From assembly GCA_023678885.1 (NCBI GenBank), contig CM043013.1, positions 13,362,791 through 13,426,790 on the forward strand: 64,000 nucleotides of DNA, given 5' to 3'. A model generated the notes under the pieces. The model saw only the letters and a program-made list of their open reading frames with translations, made no database searches and had not been told where the DNA came from. The stretch's first letter is position 1. Each line of letters begins with the position of its first letter. A program made the translations under genes and the position numbers. The DNA comes from Pogostemon cablin (Eukaryota; Streptophyta; Magnoliopsida; Lamiales; Lamiaceae). This document shows, piece by piece, positions 33,596 through 44,600 of this stretch.

Positions 33596-34444
33596 ATGGC
33601 ACCCATCACCATCCCCTCCATCCTCCTCCTCGCAGTCACCCACACTTCCCAATCTTGGACAGATTTCATGACAAAATCCTCCTATTCTTCCTATATCCCA
33701 ACCATATCCTTCTCTGCACTTCTTCTGCTCGTCGAAATCGCCTTCGGCATCGCCTTCGTCAAGATCTCCCACGCATCCGGCGTGGCAGCCATCCTCGTAA
33801 CCGCCACGTCATACACAGACAGCGCCACGTCAGCACGCGATCTCTGTTCGAGAATCAGGGCAGCCTGCAGGATGAAGCTGCAGAAGAACAAGCTCAGTGG
33901 ATCTATGGCGATGAGCACTCCAGCCCTCCTTTCATTGGTCCTAACACTGCTGATTCTCCTGCTGGCTGTGTTGTTCTTCCTCGATCCAGCCGCCATCTTC
34001 GTCGCCATTGTTGTTGTGGATTTGGTCTGCGTTTACCAGCTGTACTACCTGGTTGTGCCGGTGATGTCGCGGGTTGTGTCGGTGGTGGAGGAGAGAGGGG
34101 GGGAGGCGGCGGTGGAGAGGGCGGAGGAGGTGGTGAGAGGCCAGATCCACCATGGATTTATGATCAATCTGTTCTTCAATTTGCTGTTCTTGGTGTTTCT
34201 GGGTTCTTGGATTCTGTTTGGAAAGAGGTTGAGGTTGCAGATGAATCAAACTGCTATTTGGTGGGTTTTGTTGAACTCTTTCTCTTTGCTAAATATCTTT
34301 GGCTGGTCGGCATACACTGTGTTGTACTTCCATTGTAAGAAGTTCCATTGTGAGGAATTTGATTCTGTGTCTGATTTGGAGTTCACTAAAATGGGTGATT
34401 CCAATTTGGGAGATGGTGTTGCTAAGATAGTTGAGTGTAAATGA
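33596..34444 (+). CDS. Plant multi-pass membrane protein of unknown function
   Basis: A single-exon frame of 282 aa with four or more hydrophobic segments (about residues 36-57, 107-153 as two spans, 187-207, 219-245). The segment VVSVVEERGGEAAVERAEEV (residues about 158-177) and the ending YTVLYFHCKKFHCEEFD match a plant transmembrane family whose members carry VVSVLE...AxxKSxxLxKG and QTVxYFxCKxxHxE. Its biochemical role is not known to me. The usual family N-terminus (a short LGxxGIxxES helix) is absent from this frame but appears upstream from ATG 33522 as FGFLIIFKDSISFPK, one frame off. Either translation starts at 33596 or a one-base indel has broken the N-terminus. A copia element sits about 160-230 bp upstream. 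Open antisense frames here are shadows. Confidence 0.75.
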   Translation: MAPITIPSILLLAVTHTSQSWTDFMTKSSYSSYIPTISFSALLLLVEIAFGIAFVKISHASGVAAILVTATSYTDSATSARDLCSRIRAACRMKLQKNKLSGSMAMSTPALLSLVLTLLILLLAVLFFLDPAAIFVAIVVVDLVCVYQLYYLVVPVMSRVVSVVEERGGEAAVERAEEVVRGQIHHGFMINLFFNLLFLVFLGSWILFGKRLRLQMNQTAIWWVLLNSFSLLNIFGWSAYTVLYFHCKKFHCEEFDSVSDLEFTKMGDSNLGDGVAKIVECK

Positions 34445-34559
34445 GTAACTATGACTACAATCTATGGTTTTTTTTTTTTTAATTTGATTTTAGGGTTCAT
34501 AAGTTGGATTAAAGCCTCGATCATGTGCTTGATTTACGGGAACAAATTGTTTAAAATTT
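34445..34559. other. 3' flank of the membrane-protein gene
   Basis: A T-rich stretch that probably includes the 3' UTR. No clear polyadenylation signal was assigned. Confidence 0.3.
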
Positions 34560-34797
34560 CAAACAAGATTATGGGTATATAGGGCCCCCACCGCCCCTGC
34601 CCTGGGGATTGGTGGAGGAGGTAAATCGCAGGATGTGCCTCAAGTGGCTTATAGGGAGGGCTCACTGTTAAACTTGTGCTTGCAAGAGGCCAAATCCATG
34701 CCAAAGACAGGATTCGAACCCCCACCCTGCAGCAACCAAGCTCAGCTGGAAGGCCTTTCCACCCTCCCCTCTACCACTTGAGCTATGCCCTGGATGT
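34560..34797 (-). mobile_element. tRNA-derived SINE
   Basis: On the minus strand the unit starts near CCAGGGCATAGCTCAAGTGG, which contains an RNA polymerase III A box (TAGCTCAAGTGG, 34774-34785), and has a B box GGTTCGAATCC (34710-34720). The A-B spacing is about 55 bp. A tRNA-unrelated body continues to about 34560. No clear flanking duplication or terminal tail was found, so the limits are approximate. Confidence 0.7.
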
Positions 34798-34925
34798 AGG
34801 GCCACGAGTTTATTCCACAACAAACAGAATACTATTATTTAATAATCTCAATAACTCAATGGGTAGCCGTAGCCTAATATCGGTCAAGGAACGGATGGGA
34901 CATAATATTTTGATGTGGGTGAGAT

Positions 34926-36091
34926 TAGGGGTGGGCGGTATGACATACCGAAGATTTTTGGTCATACCATATACCGTACCAAAATTTTCGGTATATAAAA
35001 AATCATACCGTTACCTTACCTAAACTTTCGGTATACCTTAGTTCGGTATACCAATATTTCGGTGTAAGAAAATAGTATACCTTCTACTTACCAATATTTC
35101 GATATGCCATATCATACCTAAAATATCGGTATATACCATCCTATTAGATAGTTTGTTATGTCGTTATACATCTAAAATTCAATAAATCTAATAAAAACAT
35201 GTACTAGAAAAGTGAAAGATAACTATAAAACAAACTCTAATAAATAACAAATTCAAAATTATACGACAATCTACAAACGACCAAATTAAATAAGAGTAAG
35301 TCTCATGAAAACTGGGTTTACAGGTAAGCCTTATTACTCTTTAATATATAAAAAATTACTCTTTGAAGAGTAATAATTTTTACACTATAGAGTAATAATT
35401 CGTATCTCTAAAAAGTAATTTTTTATGTACTTAAAGTAATCGATACATCGTGATTTAAAAGAATTTGAAGAGTAATTTTTAATTTAAAAAGTAATAATTT
35501 ATGTGCTAAAGAGTAATTTTTTATGTACTAAACAGTAATCGAGTTTACATAATTAATATATCTAAACCCGTTTTACACAAGTGTTTGTCATTAAATAAAT
35601 AGTACCTAAGAGATCTACACAAAAATATATGAAACTTATATTAAAATCAACACTTTTAAATTTTCATATAAGATAGAATACTTAATTAAAAAAGAAGTAC
35701 TAATATCATGAAATTAGTCAATGAACTTTATCAATAATTTATAATTATGAAGAAATATACCGTAGGATTTTAGATTTAATCTTTAATAAAATAGTGTATA
35801 TATATAATTTAATTAAACATTATAATACATAAATAATAATTATAATTGTATGTATCATCTAATATGGTAATATCGTATCATATTACTCAAAAATTGAATA
35901 TTTTACGGTATTTCGGCATATACCAAAATACTGTGGTATTGATCATTTATATACCTTTATCGTACCAAAATTTTCAATACGGTATCATACCTTACAAAAA
36001 ATTTCGGCATACCTAAAATTTCGGTAAAATCGGTATTTTTCGTTATGGTAAGGGCGGTATACCGAAATTTCGGTATTTTTCCCCAGCCCTA
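34926..36091. mobile_element. Non-autonomous hAT element, 1166 bp
   Basis: The left end TAGGGGTGGGCGGTATG pairs with the right end, reverse complement TAGGGCTGGGGAAAAATACC. GGTGAGAT is duplicated exactly at 34918-34925 and 36092-36099. Subterminal regions are packed with CGGTATACC / AATTTCGGTAT motifs in both orientations, likely transposase-binding sites. The interior is AT-rich with no transposase. Confidence 0.85.
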
Positions 36092-36107
36092 GGTGAGATG
36101 GCAATCC

Positions 36108-36600
36108 AAATTAAGATACAACACCCACCAATTTTTCTTGTCTCTTGTGTACATGTGTACACGTGTAAGAGTACAATATTTTGCTTTTTGGGTTAAAAGG
36201 TACTCCATCCATCTCACAGTAAAGGTAATTTTGCTTTTTGACACGTGAATTAAGAAATATTATTATTTAATATGCAGTGAGTAGCTGTATTAGTGGGAGT
36301 ATAGGCCTCACGTTTTAATTGTATTAGAGGGGATGAGTGGGTCATATGTGTGTAAAAAAGGAAAAAGGATTCTTTGGGTTAGACGATCAAAATGGAAAAA
36401 AGAGACTCTTACTGTGGGACGGATGAAGTATACATTTTAATTAATAAGGATACAATATTTTGTTCTAAAGGATATACACTTTCATTAATTTTTTTTTCAG
36501 GAAATAAAAGATACACATCCTTATACAAAATGATACACCAGCTAATATTAAAAAGAATTTAGGCACACAGTGTCCACACAAGTTTTAGTCTTTACTACTT
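36108..36600. mobile_element. GTGCGCC-family MITE interrupted by a Stowaway
   Basis: TGTACACGTGTAAGAGTACA and ATATTTTGTTCTAAAGGATA with CACACAGTGTCCACACAAG match the family at 3690-3955. The Stowaway at 36203-36428 splits it. Confidence 0.45.
36203..36428. mobile_element. Stowaway MITE, nested
   Basis: CTCCATCCATCTCACAGTAA at the left and CTGTGGGACGGATGAAG at the right, flanked by TA. It is related to the 14267 subfamily. Confidence 0.7.
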
Positions 36601-37758
36601 TATACACTCAATCAAAGGTCAACATTTACTATGTAAAAAAAGAGTCAACATTTAACAAAATATCAAAGTTATTCTTTTAACTTTAAAATAATTACAAAAA
36701 TGTCATTACACATGCACCCCAATTTTGAGGAAATGGGACTTTCTACCCAATGCAAACATCCAATATGCAAACTTTTAAATTGAATTGACCTAAATACCCC
36801 TAAAAATTTGTCACACCAAAAAATATTTTTTTGTCTTCTTTTTATAATTTAATTTAAATATTTATAATTAAGTATTTTGTATTAATTAAATTAAAACATA
36901 AATGAATTATTATCAGAAAATTTTAAATTATTTAAATTTAATAAATACTTATTATAATGTTGATTTAAAAAGAAAAAATAAAATAAAATTATAAAGTTTG
37001 TAAAATTAAAAAAGAACAAATATATATGTTAATTAGTATGCAATCTGCGTACAACGCATGATTATTTAATTATTATTTTTATTTTTTATTATTAAATAAT
37101 CCGTGTTATATAACGTAATAACATTAATTAAGGAGATTTTTTTTCTAATAGCTAAACAAATTCTTTCAGTAAAGAATTTGCAACAAATTATAACATTTGA
37201 CTTTTGATAATGTAAAGTATAACTAAATCATGTAAAAAATTAATATATATGTAAATATATTCTAATTATTTGAAAGAATCTTAACTTGTACTTCATCCGT
37301 CCAAGTGAAAGGCTAACAATACCTTATTATAAACATTAGATAAACTGTTCATATTTCACTGGGTTGGAAGGAGTAATATTTTTTAAAATTTACCTTATAA
37401 CATAATTCAATTGAAAATTATTTACTACTCCCCTTGTCTCTAAAAAATTGTGCAACTACATATGAGAAATTTTGTTTCTTTGCTGTATATTTATATAGCT
37501 GTTAGTATTTCATTTTTTTCATTGTATTTAAGTGCAATTATGATCAAAGTAGGTAACTTTTAGTAATAAATCCTTAATTTTACTGTTTGTTTAAAATAAA
37601 TATTAATTATAGAAAAAAATCTCAATTTATTCTTTTTTTTCTATACATGATTTGATTTGATACTAATTAATTTATTTATATCGAATGATTTATTTATTAA
37701 TTGCAATTAATGATACTAAAGTAAATAAATCATAATGAGTGTATTGAAAAAATAAGTA
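36601..37758. other. AT-rich intergenic sequence
   Basis: No gene is visible. It contains one 83-bp miniature element (37291-37373) and long A/T-only stretches. Confidence 0.4.
37291..37373. mobile_element. Very short Stowaway-like element, 83 bp
   Basis: CTTCATCCGTCCAAGTGAAA at the left and TTTCACTGGGTTGGAAGGAG at the right, with TA flanks and the interior CCTTATTATAAACATTAG. It matches the 82-bp element at 54036-54117. Confidence 0.65.
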
Positions 37759-38105
37759 AGGCTAATTATACAGTGTACCCGGGTGCACCCACTTTCAACA
37801 ACGTATACAAATATAAAAAAAACATATACAATTATGAACAAAAATGTATATGATTTAATTGTTAGTTTTTTTAATGAAAATTTGAGTGAAAAAATATATA
37901 ATTATTAGAAAAACATGTATACACTATTCAATAAAAAGTTATATACATATGGATGCTACTTTCTTTAATGAAAAACTTAATGTGAAAAAAGTATACAATT
38001 ATTAAGAAACACATATACAAAATAGAATAACATGTATACAAAATAGAATAAAAAATTATATACATATGGGTGCACCTTGCACCCGGGTGCACCTAATATC
38101 AACTC
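37759..38105. mobile_element. GTGCACC-ended AT-rich element, copy 3
   Basis: The left end is GTGTACCCGGGTGCACCCAC and the right end TGCACCCGGGTGCACCTAAT. The interior matches copies 1 and 2, with AATAAAAAGTTATATACATA and CATGTATACAAAATAGAATA. Confidence 0.6.
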
Positions 38106-38278
38106 AATAAATAAATAGTAAGAGTATACGTGAACAACACGTAAGCAAAAAAAGACTTTCTTATACTATACTTAATATTATTTATGAAAAATAAGGTAAA
38201 ATATTTTATAATTAATTAAAACAAAATTATTAAAATATTTTAAATAATTGCTATATATATTTTTTAATATACGTAATA

Positions 38279-38482
38279 CTCCCTTCGTCCGCTATACTAT
38301 TAATGTATCCATTTTCTTTTTGCACGTGAATTAAGAAGTATTATTATTTTATATAAAGTGGGTAGTTGTATTAGTGGGAGAGGTGGGTCATGTGTGGGGT
38401 CATTTTGCTATAAATAGAAAATTGATACATTTATAGTGGATGACCAAAATGCCAATAGGTACCTTATCAGTGGACGGAGGGA
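38279..38482. mobile_element. Stowaway MITE
   Basis: CTCCCTTCGTCCGCTATACT at the left and TCAGTGGACGGAGGGAA at the right. The right TA is not preserved exactly. Confidence 0.65.
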
Positions 38483-38806
38483 ATATTATAAATAATATTT
38501 AAATGGAGTATTATTTTTTACTCATTATTATAATTTAGAATTTCTTAATTAACCATATAATAATAATTCTAATTCCATTAATTATTATATTTTTAAGAAA
38601 CTTATGTTAAAAAAAAAAAGAAAAAAAAATATATATAATTAATTAATTTATTTATATATAATATTCTTGTAAATATTCATAAATTTGTAACAAATTTATT
38701 AATTTTATTTTTTTATTTAATTTTATTAGTTTCAAATTATATAAACTACTAAAGAAAACAAAATTTATAATTCATATATATGTCATAATTGAATAACTAA
38801 GATATA

Positions 38807-39059
38807 CTCCCTCCGTCTCCTTTGAAATGACACACTTTCCATTTTTTGCTGTCCCACAAAAGTTTGCACATTCCAAAAAACGCAAAAAGTAAAAACAACC
38901 ACCCTTCCCCATACACTTTATTTATAAAAAAACTATCTCTACCTATCATACTTTATCATTTATTTATTACATAAAAATATCATTATACCCCTAAAAGTTA
39001 TCACTTTCTTAATCTCCGTGCCGGAAAGGGGGGCGCAAACTTTTCCAGGACTGAGGGAG
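38807..39059. mobile_element. Stowaway MITE, 253 bp
   Basis: CTCCCTCCGTCTCCTTTGAA at the left and TTCCAGGACTGAGGGAG at the right, flanked by TA. Its interior (AAAGTTTGCACATTCCAAAA) places it with the element at 57506-57759. Confidence 0.75.
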
Positions 39060-39129
39060 TATGTAAATATATGAAATAATGATTTAACTTAAAGAACTTA
39101 AGCTTCCGATTCTATACATGAATTAGTTT

Positions 39130-39560
39130 TTCAACCTCTTTCTCTAGAGATAAATCGATTCAAGAGTACTTGGATCGTTGATCCTCTTTCACTTGAATCA
39201 ATAATTTAAAGGTAAATTTTAAAGAATACTTGAATCGATTCTTAAGAGGTAATACTTGAATCAATTTTTTTTCTCTTGAATAATCGATTCTTAAGATGTA
39301 AGTCGATTCAAGAATACTTGAATCGATCCTCTTACTTTTGAAAAATCAATTTTTAAGATGTAAATCTATTCCAATATCTCTAGAAAAATTGATTTTTAAG
39401 ATGTAAATCTTTTCAAGAATACTTTAATCGATTCTCTTCCTCTTGAAGAATCGATTCTTAAGAGGTAAAATAATTTAAGAATATTTGAATCAGTTCACTT
39501 TCTCTTGAAGAATACAAGAATTGATTTTTTAAAGGTAGATCGAATATCTACTTGATTCGC
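39130..39560. repeat. ATCGAT-rich degenerate minisatellite
   Basis: About six imperfect units of roughly 70 bp carry GAATCGATTCTTAAG, AGGTAA or ATGTAA, and CTCTTGAA. Many motifs are self-complementary (GAATCGATTC), so the array can fold on itself. Confidence 0.6.
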
Positions 39561-39587
39561 TCTATCGAAATAAATTTTTTTACTTTT

Positions 39588-40211
39588 ATAAATAATAAGA
39601 AGGAGCCCATAACGTAATTATAGGATTGGAGCGGCAATGCAGGAATAATATTTTAGTGGAATATATTATTATTATTATTATTATTGAACTTAAGTATAAG
39701 TTTGGGGCTAAACTTGGATACTTAAGCCCAATGAAGGCCCGACTCTAATTTCTTCTCCTGGTCCCTGCTATAGCCCATTATAAGTTATCTCAGCTGTCCA
39801 GAAATCCTAATGACACACGCCTAACCGTGAGTAGGGAGAGAGAATAGCAGATTGAGAGGATCTTGAGAATCGTCGCCCACACGACGTTAAGATTGGACTT
39901 CGGAATATAGCAGAAGATCACGAGGTCGTTTGCTGCTACTGTTTGTCAATTTCCGTAATTTTTCTAGAATTATATGTAACTCCAAACTATTCATGTGATA
40001 TAACGTTGGAAAGCCACGTAATAGAGGATCGTTTTGGCGCATAGATCACTCAAATCGGAGATTAGATGAGAGAGTTATGCTTAAAACGGTGAGACTGCGC
40101 TTGCTGCCAGCGAGAATTCTTCTTCTTCTTCTTCAACATACCCTGGTGAAAGGTAATATGATTTTATGTTCTTACTTCCGCTGATATAGAATCATATGGA
40201 ACCTTAACGGT
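39588..40211 (+). mobile_element. Truncated copia-type LTR, plus orientation
   Basis: From AAGGAGCCCATAACGTAATT to about GGAACCTTAACG this segment is the reverse complement of 40921-41345, so it is the 3' part of the same LTR type in the opposite direction. The 5' part of the LTR is missing. A (TTA)n tract lies at about 39668-39685. The matched sequence continues past the LTR end through GTTCACGTTAACCAAACGAT to about 40245. Confidence 0.6.
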
Positions 40212-40920
40212 TCACGTTAACCAAACGATCGAATGCCAATATTATGTTGCATCATGAGAGAAACATGATTTAAGAGTGTATAAATGGTTACCAACGTACC
40301 ATACCAGATTATAGCTCCATCCTTCATCACTATGACCATGTCATTTAAATGAAATGGAGTATCCATCCGTAAATGCATAGAAACTGAAATGAAATTCTTT
40401 CTATGAAAACGTACGTAAAAAAAATTTCTCATAATCAAACGTTTATTCCTATCAGAAGATAAATAAACAACTCCCACTGCAATAGCCACTACTTTCGTAG
40501 CTTACCCATGTACTCAATAATCTCATCATCACATAGTTACATGCTTTTAGTGATTCCGATATCTACACACAACGTGTCAGTAGATGACATCACTAATCAT
40601 GCTTAAACAACTAGTGAATGAGATACTAACCTTGTTCACATCTTGATAAAAATTAATTTCCTTCGCCACTTGTTTTGTCAGAAGTTTTCCCACAAAATAC
40701 AACCTTTTGTAACTTAGGTGGAGCTTGCTCAAAACATGTAGGCAACCTATGGAGAATAAAATTGACCTAGGTTTCCACTTCAATTTCTACTCCAAGGATT
40801 TCCAATTCATTCATCAAGTCAACCATGACCTCTTGCCTTTTTAGCTTACTCAAGTATCCGAAGAGTCGCATGAGAATGAACATCATATTGTTGGCGTTCG
40901 ATCATTTGGTTAACGTGAAC
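40212..40920. other. Spacer between inverted LTRs
   Basis: About 700 bp lie between the two inverted LTR copies. Minus-strand translation near 40850-40700 gives RQEVMVDLMNELEILGVEIE and VNFILHRLPTCF, faintly like copia gag, but with stops. A 90-codon minus frame at 40217-40489 is not recognised. Confidence 0.35.
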
Positions 40921-42097
40921 TGTTAGGGTTCCATACAATCCTACTGCAGCGGAAGCAAAAGAGTAGAATCATATTACCTTTCACCAGGGTTGATGTAGAG
41001 GATGATCAGCAGCAGCAGTAAACAACCTTCCAATCTTCTGCTGTATTCCTAAGTCTGATCTCGACGTCGTGTGGGCGACGATCTTCTAGATCTCCTCAAT
41101 CTGCTTTCTTCCCTCATTCTCACGGTTTTAGGCGTGTCTCATTGAGGATCCAAATAAGTTGAGGTGACTTATTTATAGGCTACAGCAGGGACCAGGAGGA
41201 GAAATTAGAGTTGGGCCTCCATTGGGCTTAAGTATCCAAGCTTAGCCCAAAGCTTATACTTAAGTCCAATAATAATAATATATTCCACTAAAATATTATT
41301 ACTGCACTACCGTTATAATCCCATAATTACGTTATGGGCTCCTTCTTATTATGAGCCCGTTAATCTCCCCATGTTTAAGATATACAATGTCCATTAATTA
41401 ATTAAGTTACTGACAACTCCATTAATTAATATCTCATCCGAGAGTAGTACCACTCAACCCCATTATCATGCCAAAATAAATTCACTTGCAGGGTTTATAT
41501 GATAATCCTTATGAGTTCCTCAAGGGGACATCATCAACCTATGACGGACACGAATTCCTTCTACAATCAACAGCACACCATAGAAACAGCACTACTTCCC
41601 AACTCACCGAGTTTGTTGATTTAATTGCATCTAAATCTCACCCATTGATGAATCAAAGAAATACATACTGCCCTATGTGTCGAGGTTATTGTATAGGGAT
41701 TAAGAGCATGAACATCCATAATAACTGAGATCAAGTTCTCCTATAAGTCAGTATAAGTCGAACGATCTCATGCGGTCCCGCTCAATACACACAAGTGTAC
41801 TAATGTGATTCTATAGCCAAGACAAGCTAATACCAAACCACACTACACCATCCCGATAGAGAGTCCCCGTTTATCTCAGTTGTGAGCATCTATTTATACT
41901 TTATAAGAAAACCGATAATATGATCTTCCGCGTGTTGTCGCACAACATATTATCTACCATATAAAGTAAGTGGACTATTGTATCGTGCATATAAATAAAT
42001 TATAAGACGCAATCATTTGATCATATGATTCTCATTTCAAATAAATTGTGATAATATTGTTCATACTAAAGCTAGATTTTTAGTATATAATCCAACA
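40921..42097 (-). mobile_element. Copia-type LTR, minus orientation (about 1.18 kb)
   Basis: On the minus strand it begins TGTTGGATTATATACTAAAA, a start common among plant copia LTRs, and ends GGAACCCTAACA. No Met-tRNA primer-binding site is visible after it. A minus-strand leader-like TATA region is not obvious. The open frames at 41486-41728 are inside this LTR and not credible as genes. Confidence 0.55.
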
Positions 42098-43420
42098 CAT
42101 ATTTTTATGAAACTCTCATCTCTTCACTGAAGTCTTAAATAGACACTAGAGGACATCTTTAGTGAGAACACATATATTTTCCTAAGCAGTAAGATTCAAA
42201 ACCAAGATTCTTTTCTAATCATCTAATATTGGACCAGTAAATATAATTTCTTTTAATAAACAATAAGCGAGATAAAATCATTTGAAAATACAGAGAATCA
42301 CGTAAATAAATACCCTGTTCAAATCTTTGAATTTAACTATTTATATTGATTCCCTAAAAAACAATATAAAATAAAATTCACCAACATATCAAGCACCGTG
42401 AGTCTGCATGCCACGATAGTGTGGACGTATACAAACCTGAATATTTACAAGAGAATGTTTTACCCATTAATTTCATTTGTCAACCTAACCTCATGACAAA
42501 ATAATTAATAGTCGGTTCCTCTTTAGCCATGTAAATAACAACAGTGACTCCGATGGGGAGGATACTTATTATTTACACCTAAGTGTACACAATTATTTGA
42601 TCCCAAGTCCGCGGCCAAAGCTTATGTGCATTATAGATGGAGAAGTACACACGCACTCGGATAATTTCCTACAATCATCATAAAGAAGTTTGTACTAGTG
42701 ATCCATTAATAAACTCATTCGATGTGGAGGAAGGCCCTATTGCCAACGCGCAAGTTTACTCACATCACTACAAACTAATAATAGAGGCCGCGGGAATTAA
42801 TTACCAATCCCTTCTCCCACTTAGTTATTTAACACCGAGGGTTTTTACATGCATATAATATTCAAGAATAAAATACGCAACCTAGCATGCTCCTATTGCA
42901 CCAAATAAGACAGTAAATCATGGAGAATCATGCATACATTTATAATAATAATCAGATAATCAATTATGAACAATTATATATCAGCGAATTCGATTGTTCA
43001 CTACCAAGCACGAATACGGGCAACGACTTCCAAAATAGGGATCCGACACCACACGCCAGCACGAGCACCCCCACGCGTAACAACAGTCGTACCCGAGTAT
43101 TCTGCACCACTCGTGTAGCCTCGCTCAGCAGTACGCACAACTCGTGCAAGCCAAGCTCTCCAACGTGCATGACTTGTGCGCCCTAGGAATGCTTTCGTGT
43201 GCAATGCAGAGTTTTTCTCCTGCATGACTCGTGCCGGCAGCAGTCGGCAGTTGTGCTGGCAAAACCTCCTGATCGTGCCGCCTGCCCACCTGGCGAATGC
43301 CATGCCATTGCTTTGCTAGTCATGCCACGAGGACTCGCCCGGAACATGGCCAGACTCGGTGTTATATATATAAGGCTCATGTGGGAAATCAAGGCTTGTA
43401 ATGTGCTAAATTCATAAGAA
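42098..43420. other. Unassigned repeat-like sequence
   Basis: No gene recognised. Positions 43020-43330 are notably GC-richer, with several short overlapping frames in four reading frames, none convincing. GTTATATATATAAGGCTCAT at about 43351-43370 is TATA-box-like, suggesting a retrotransposon LTR with promoter, but its ends were not found. Confidence 0.3.
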
Positions 43421-44600
43421 ATAGGCTTATAGGCTCAAGGTGGTTGACTAAGGATGATGTTCATGGTAAGGAAATATATGGCAATAACTATAAATAACAA
43501 GGATGACCTAAGATCATGTCACTAATCTCCACAAATCGGGCTCATTCCTATAGTCCTTGAGCAAGTTCTAGCTTATCAACGCTTAATCGATCCACTCATA
43601 AAGAAATAACCATGTATGCATGGTTGAGGCTCAAATGCTCACAAGCTTATGCTTGGACCTTAAGGAACTTATTATACCACATTCATCTCAAAATTGAACA
43701 AGTTAAATAAAACATGTTACAATTTGAAAGTGTAGAGATTCTTAATCATAACTTGTCATTACTTATCACAACAACATGTCATTACTCACATTCAAAAATG
43801 ACTCACGACATCACAAAACAAACCACCAAAACGACCCAAATAAGTATAAGAAAACACACAAAATATAAAATAAAGACTCAACAAACAAGAAACAACCAAA
43901 AATACATAACATGCAAAAATACAAAACCATCATAAAACAACGAACACACAATCTACATCATCAATTATCAAGTAAGCTTACAATCATCCCAACCTTTGAT
44001 TGAAAAGTAAACCTCCCAAAAACATAACACATGAAGTAGCATGCTAATCACAATAATCCAAATCAAATCAAATTATGCTAAGCACATAAAGGTGATGAGA
44101 TGTAAAGTGAACTCCCTTAGAAAGGCATTTGGTAGTGGAAATGGTTGGCACGGGCTTCCGGATTGAATGCACAACGAATCTCAACTTGATCTCTGTGCTC
44201 AATTCATGCTTCCACTACACTTCATTTATGCTCAGCAACTCATCAAAACTATTAGCTCAACAATTGCAATAAGAATATAGACTATCATGCACTTCAACAC
44301 AATCAATCGGACCAAAATCAATCCCAAACTCATGAGAAAAATTGTTAAAATTACCCCAAAAATACGAGAAGTATATGCCTTCAAGACAAAGTATGTCACA
44401 CCACGCCATATCCCCAAACTTAAATTGAAACAAGAGTTTCGAGTTAAGCTTGCAAACAGTGGTGTGACGAACTTATACACTTCAAACCAAGCACCCTTCG
44501 TATCTTCAATACGCATCTTCCTCACAAGCACAATCAACCTACATGCCAAAAATGCAAGAAACAACAAATCCACCATCCTTATTGAAAGCATTAAATAAAG

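Noticed and set aside
33655..34338. 227-codon frame overlapping the membrane-protein gene, and antisense frames at 33533-34249
   Set aside because: Out-of-frame shadows with low-complexity Gly/Arg or His/Pro composition; the 33596 frame has the family motifs.
34700..34790. Possible tRNA gene (A and B boxes present)
   Set aside because: Spacing and lack of a cloverleaf acceptor pairing, with a continuing 150-bp body, fit a SINE rather than a functional tRNA.
43001..43417. Several overlapping frames in a GC-richer patch
   Set aside because: Open in four frames at once without any recognisable domain, so openness reflects composition rather than coding.
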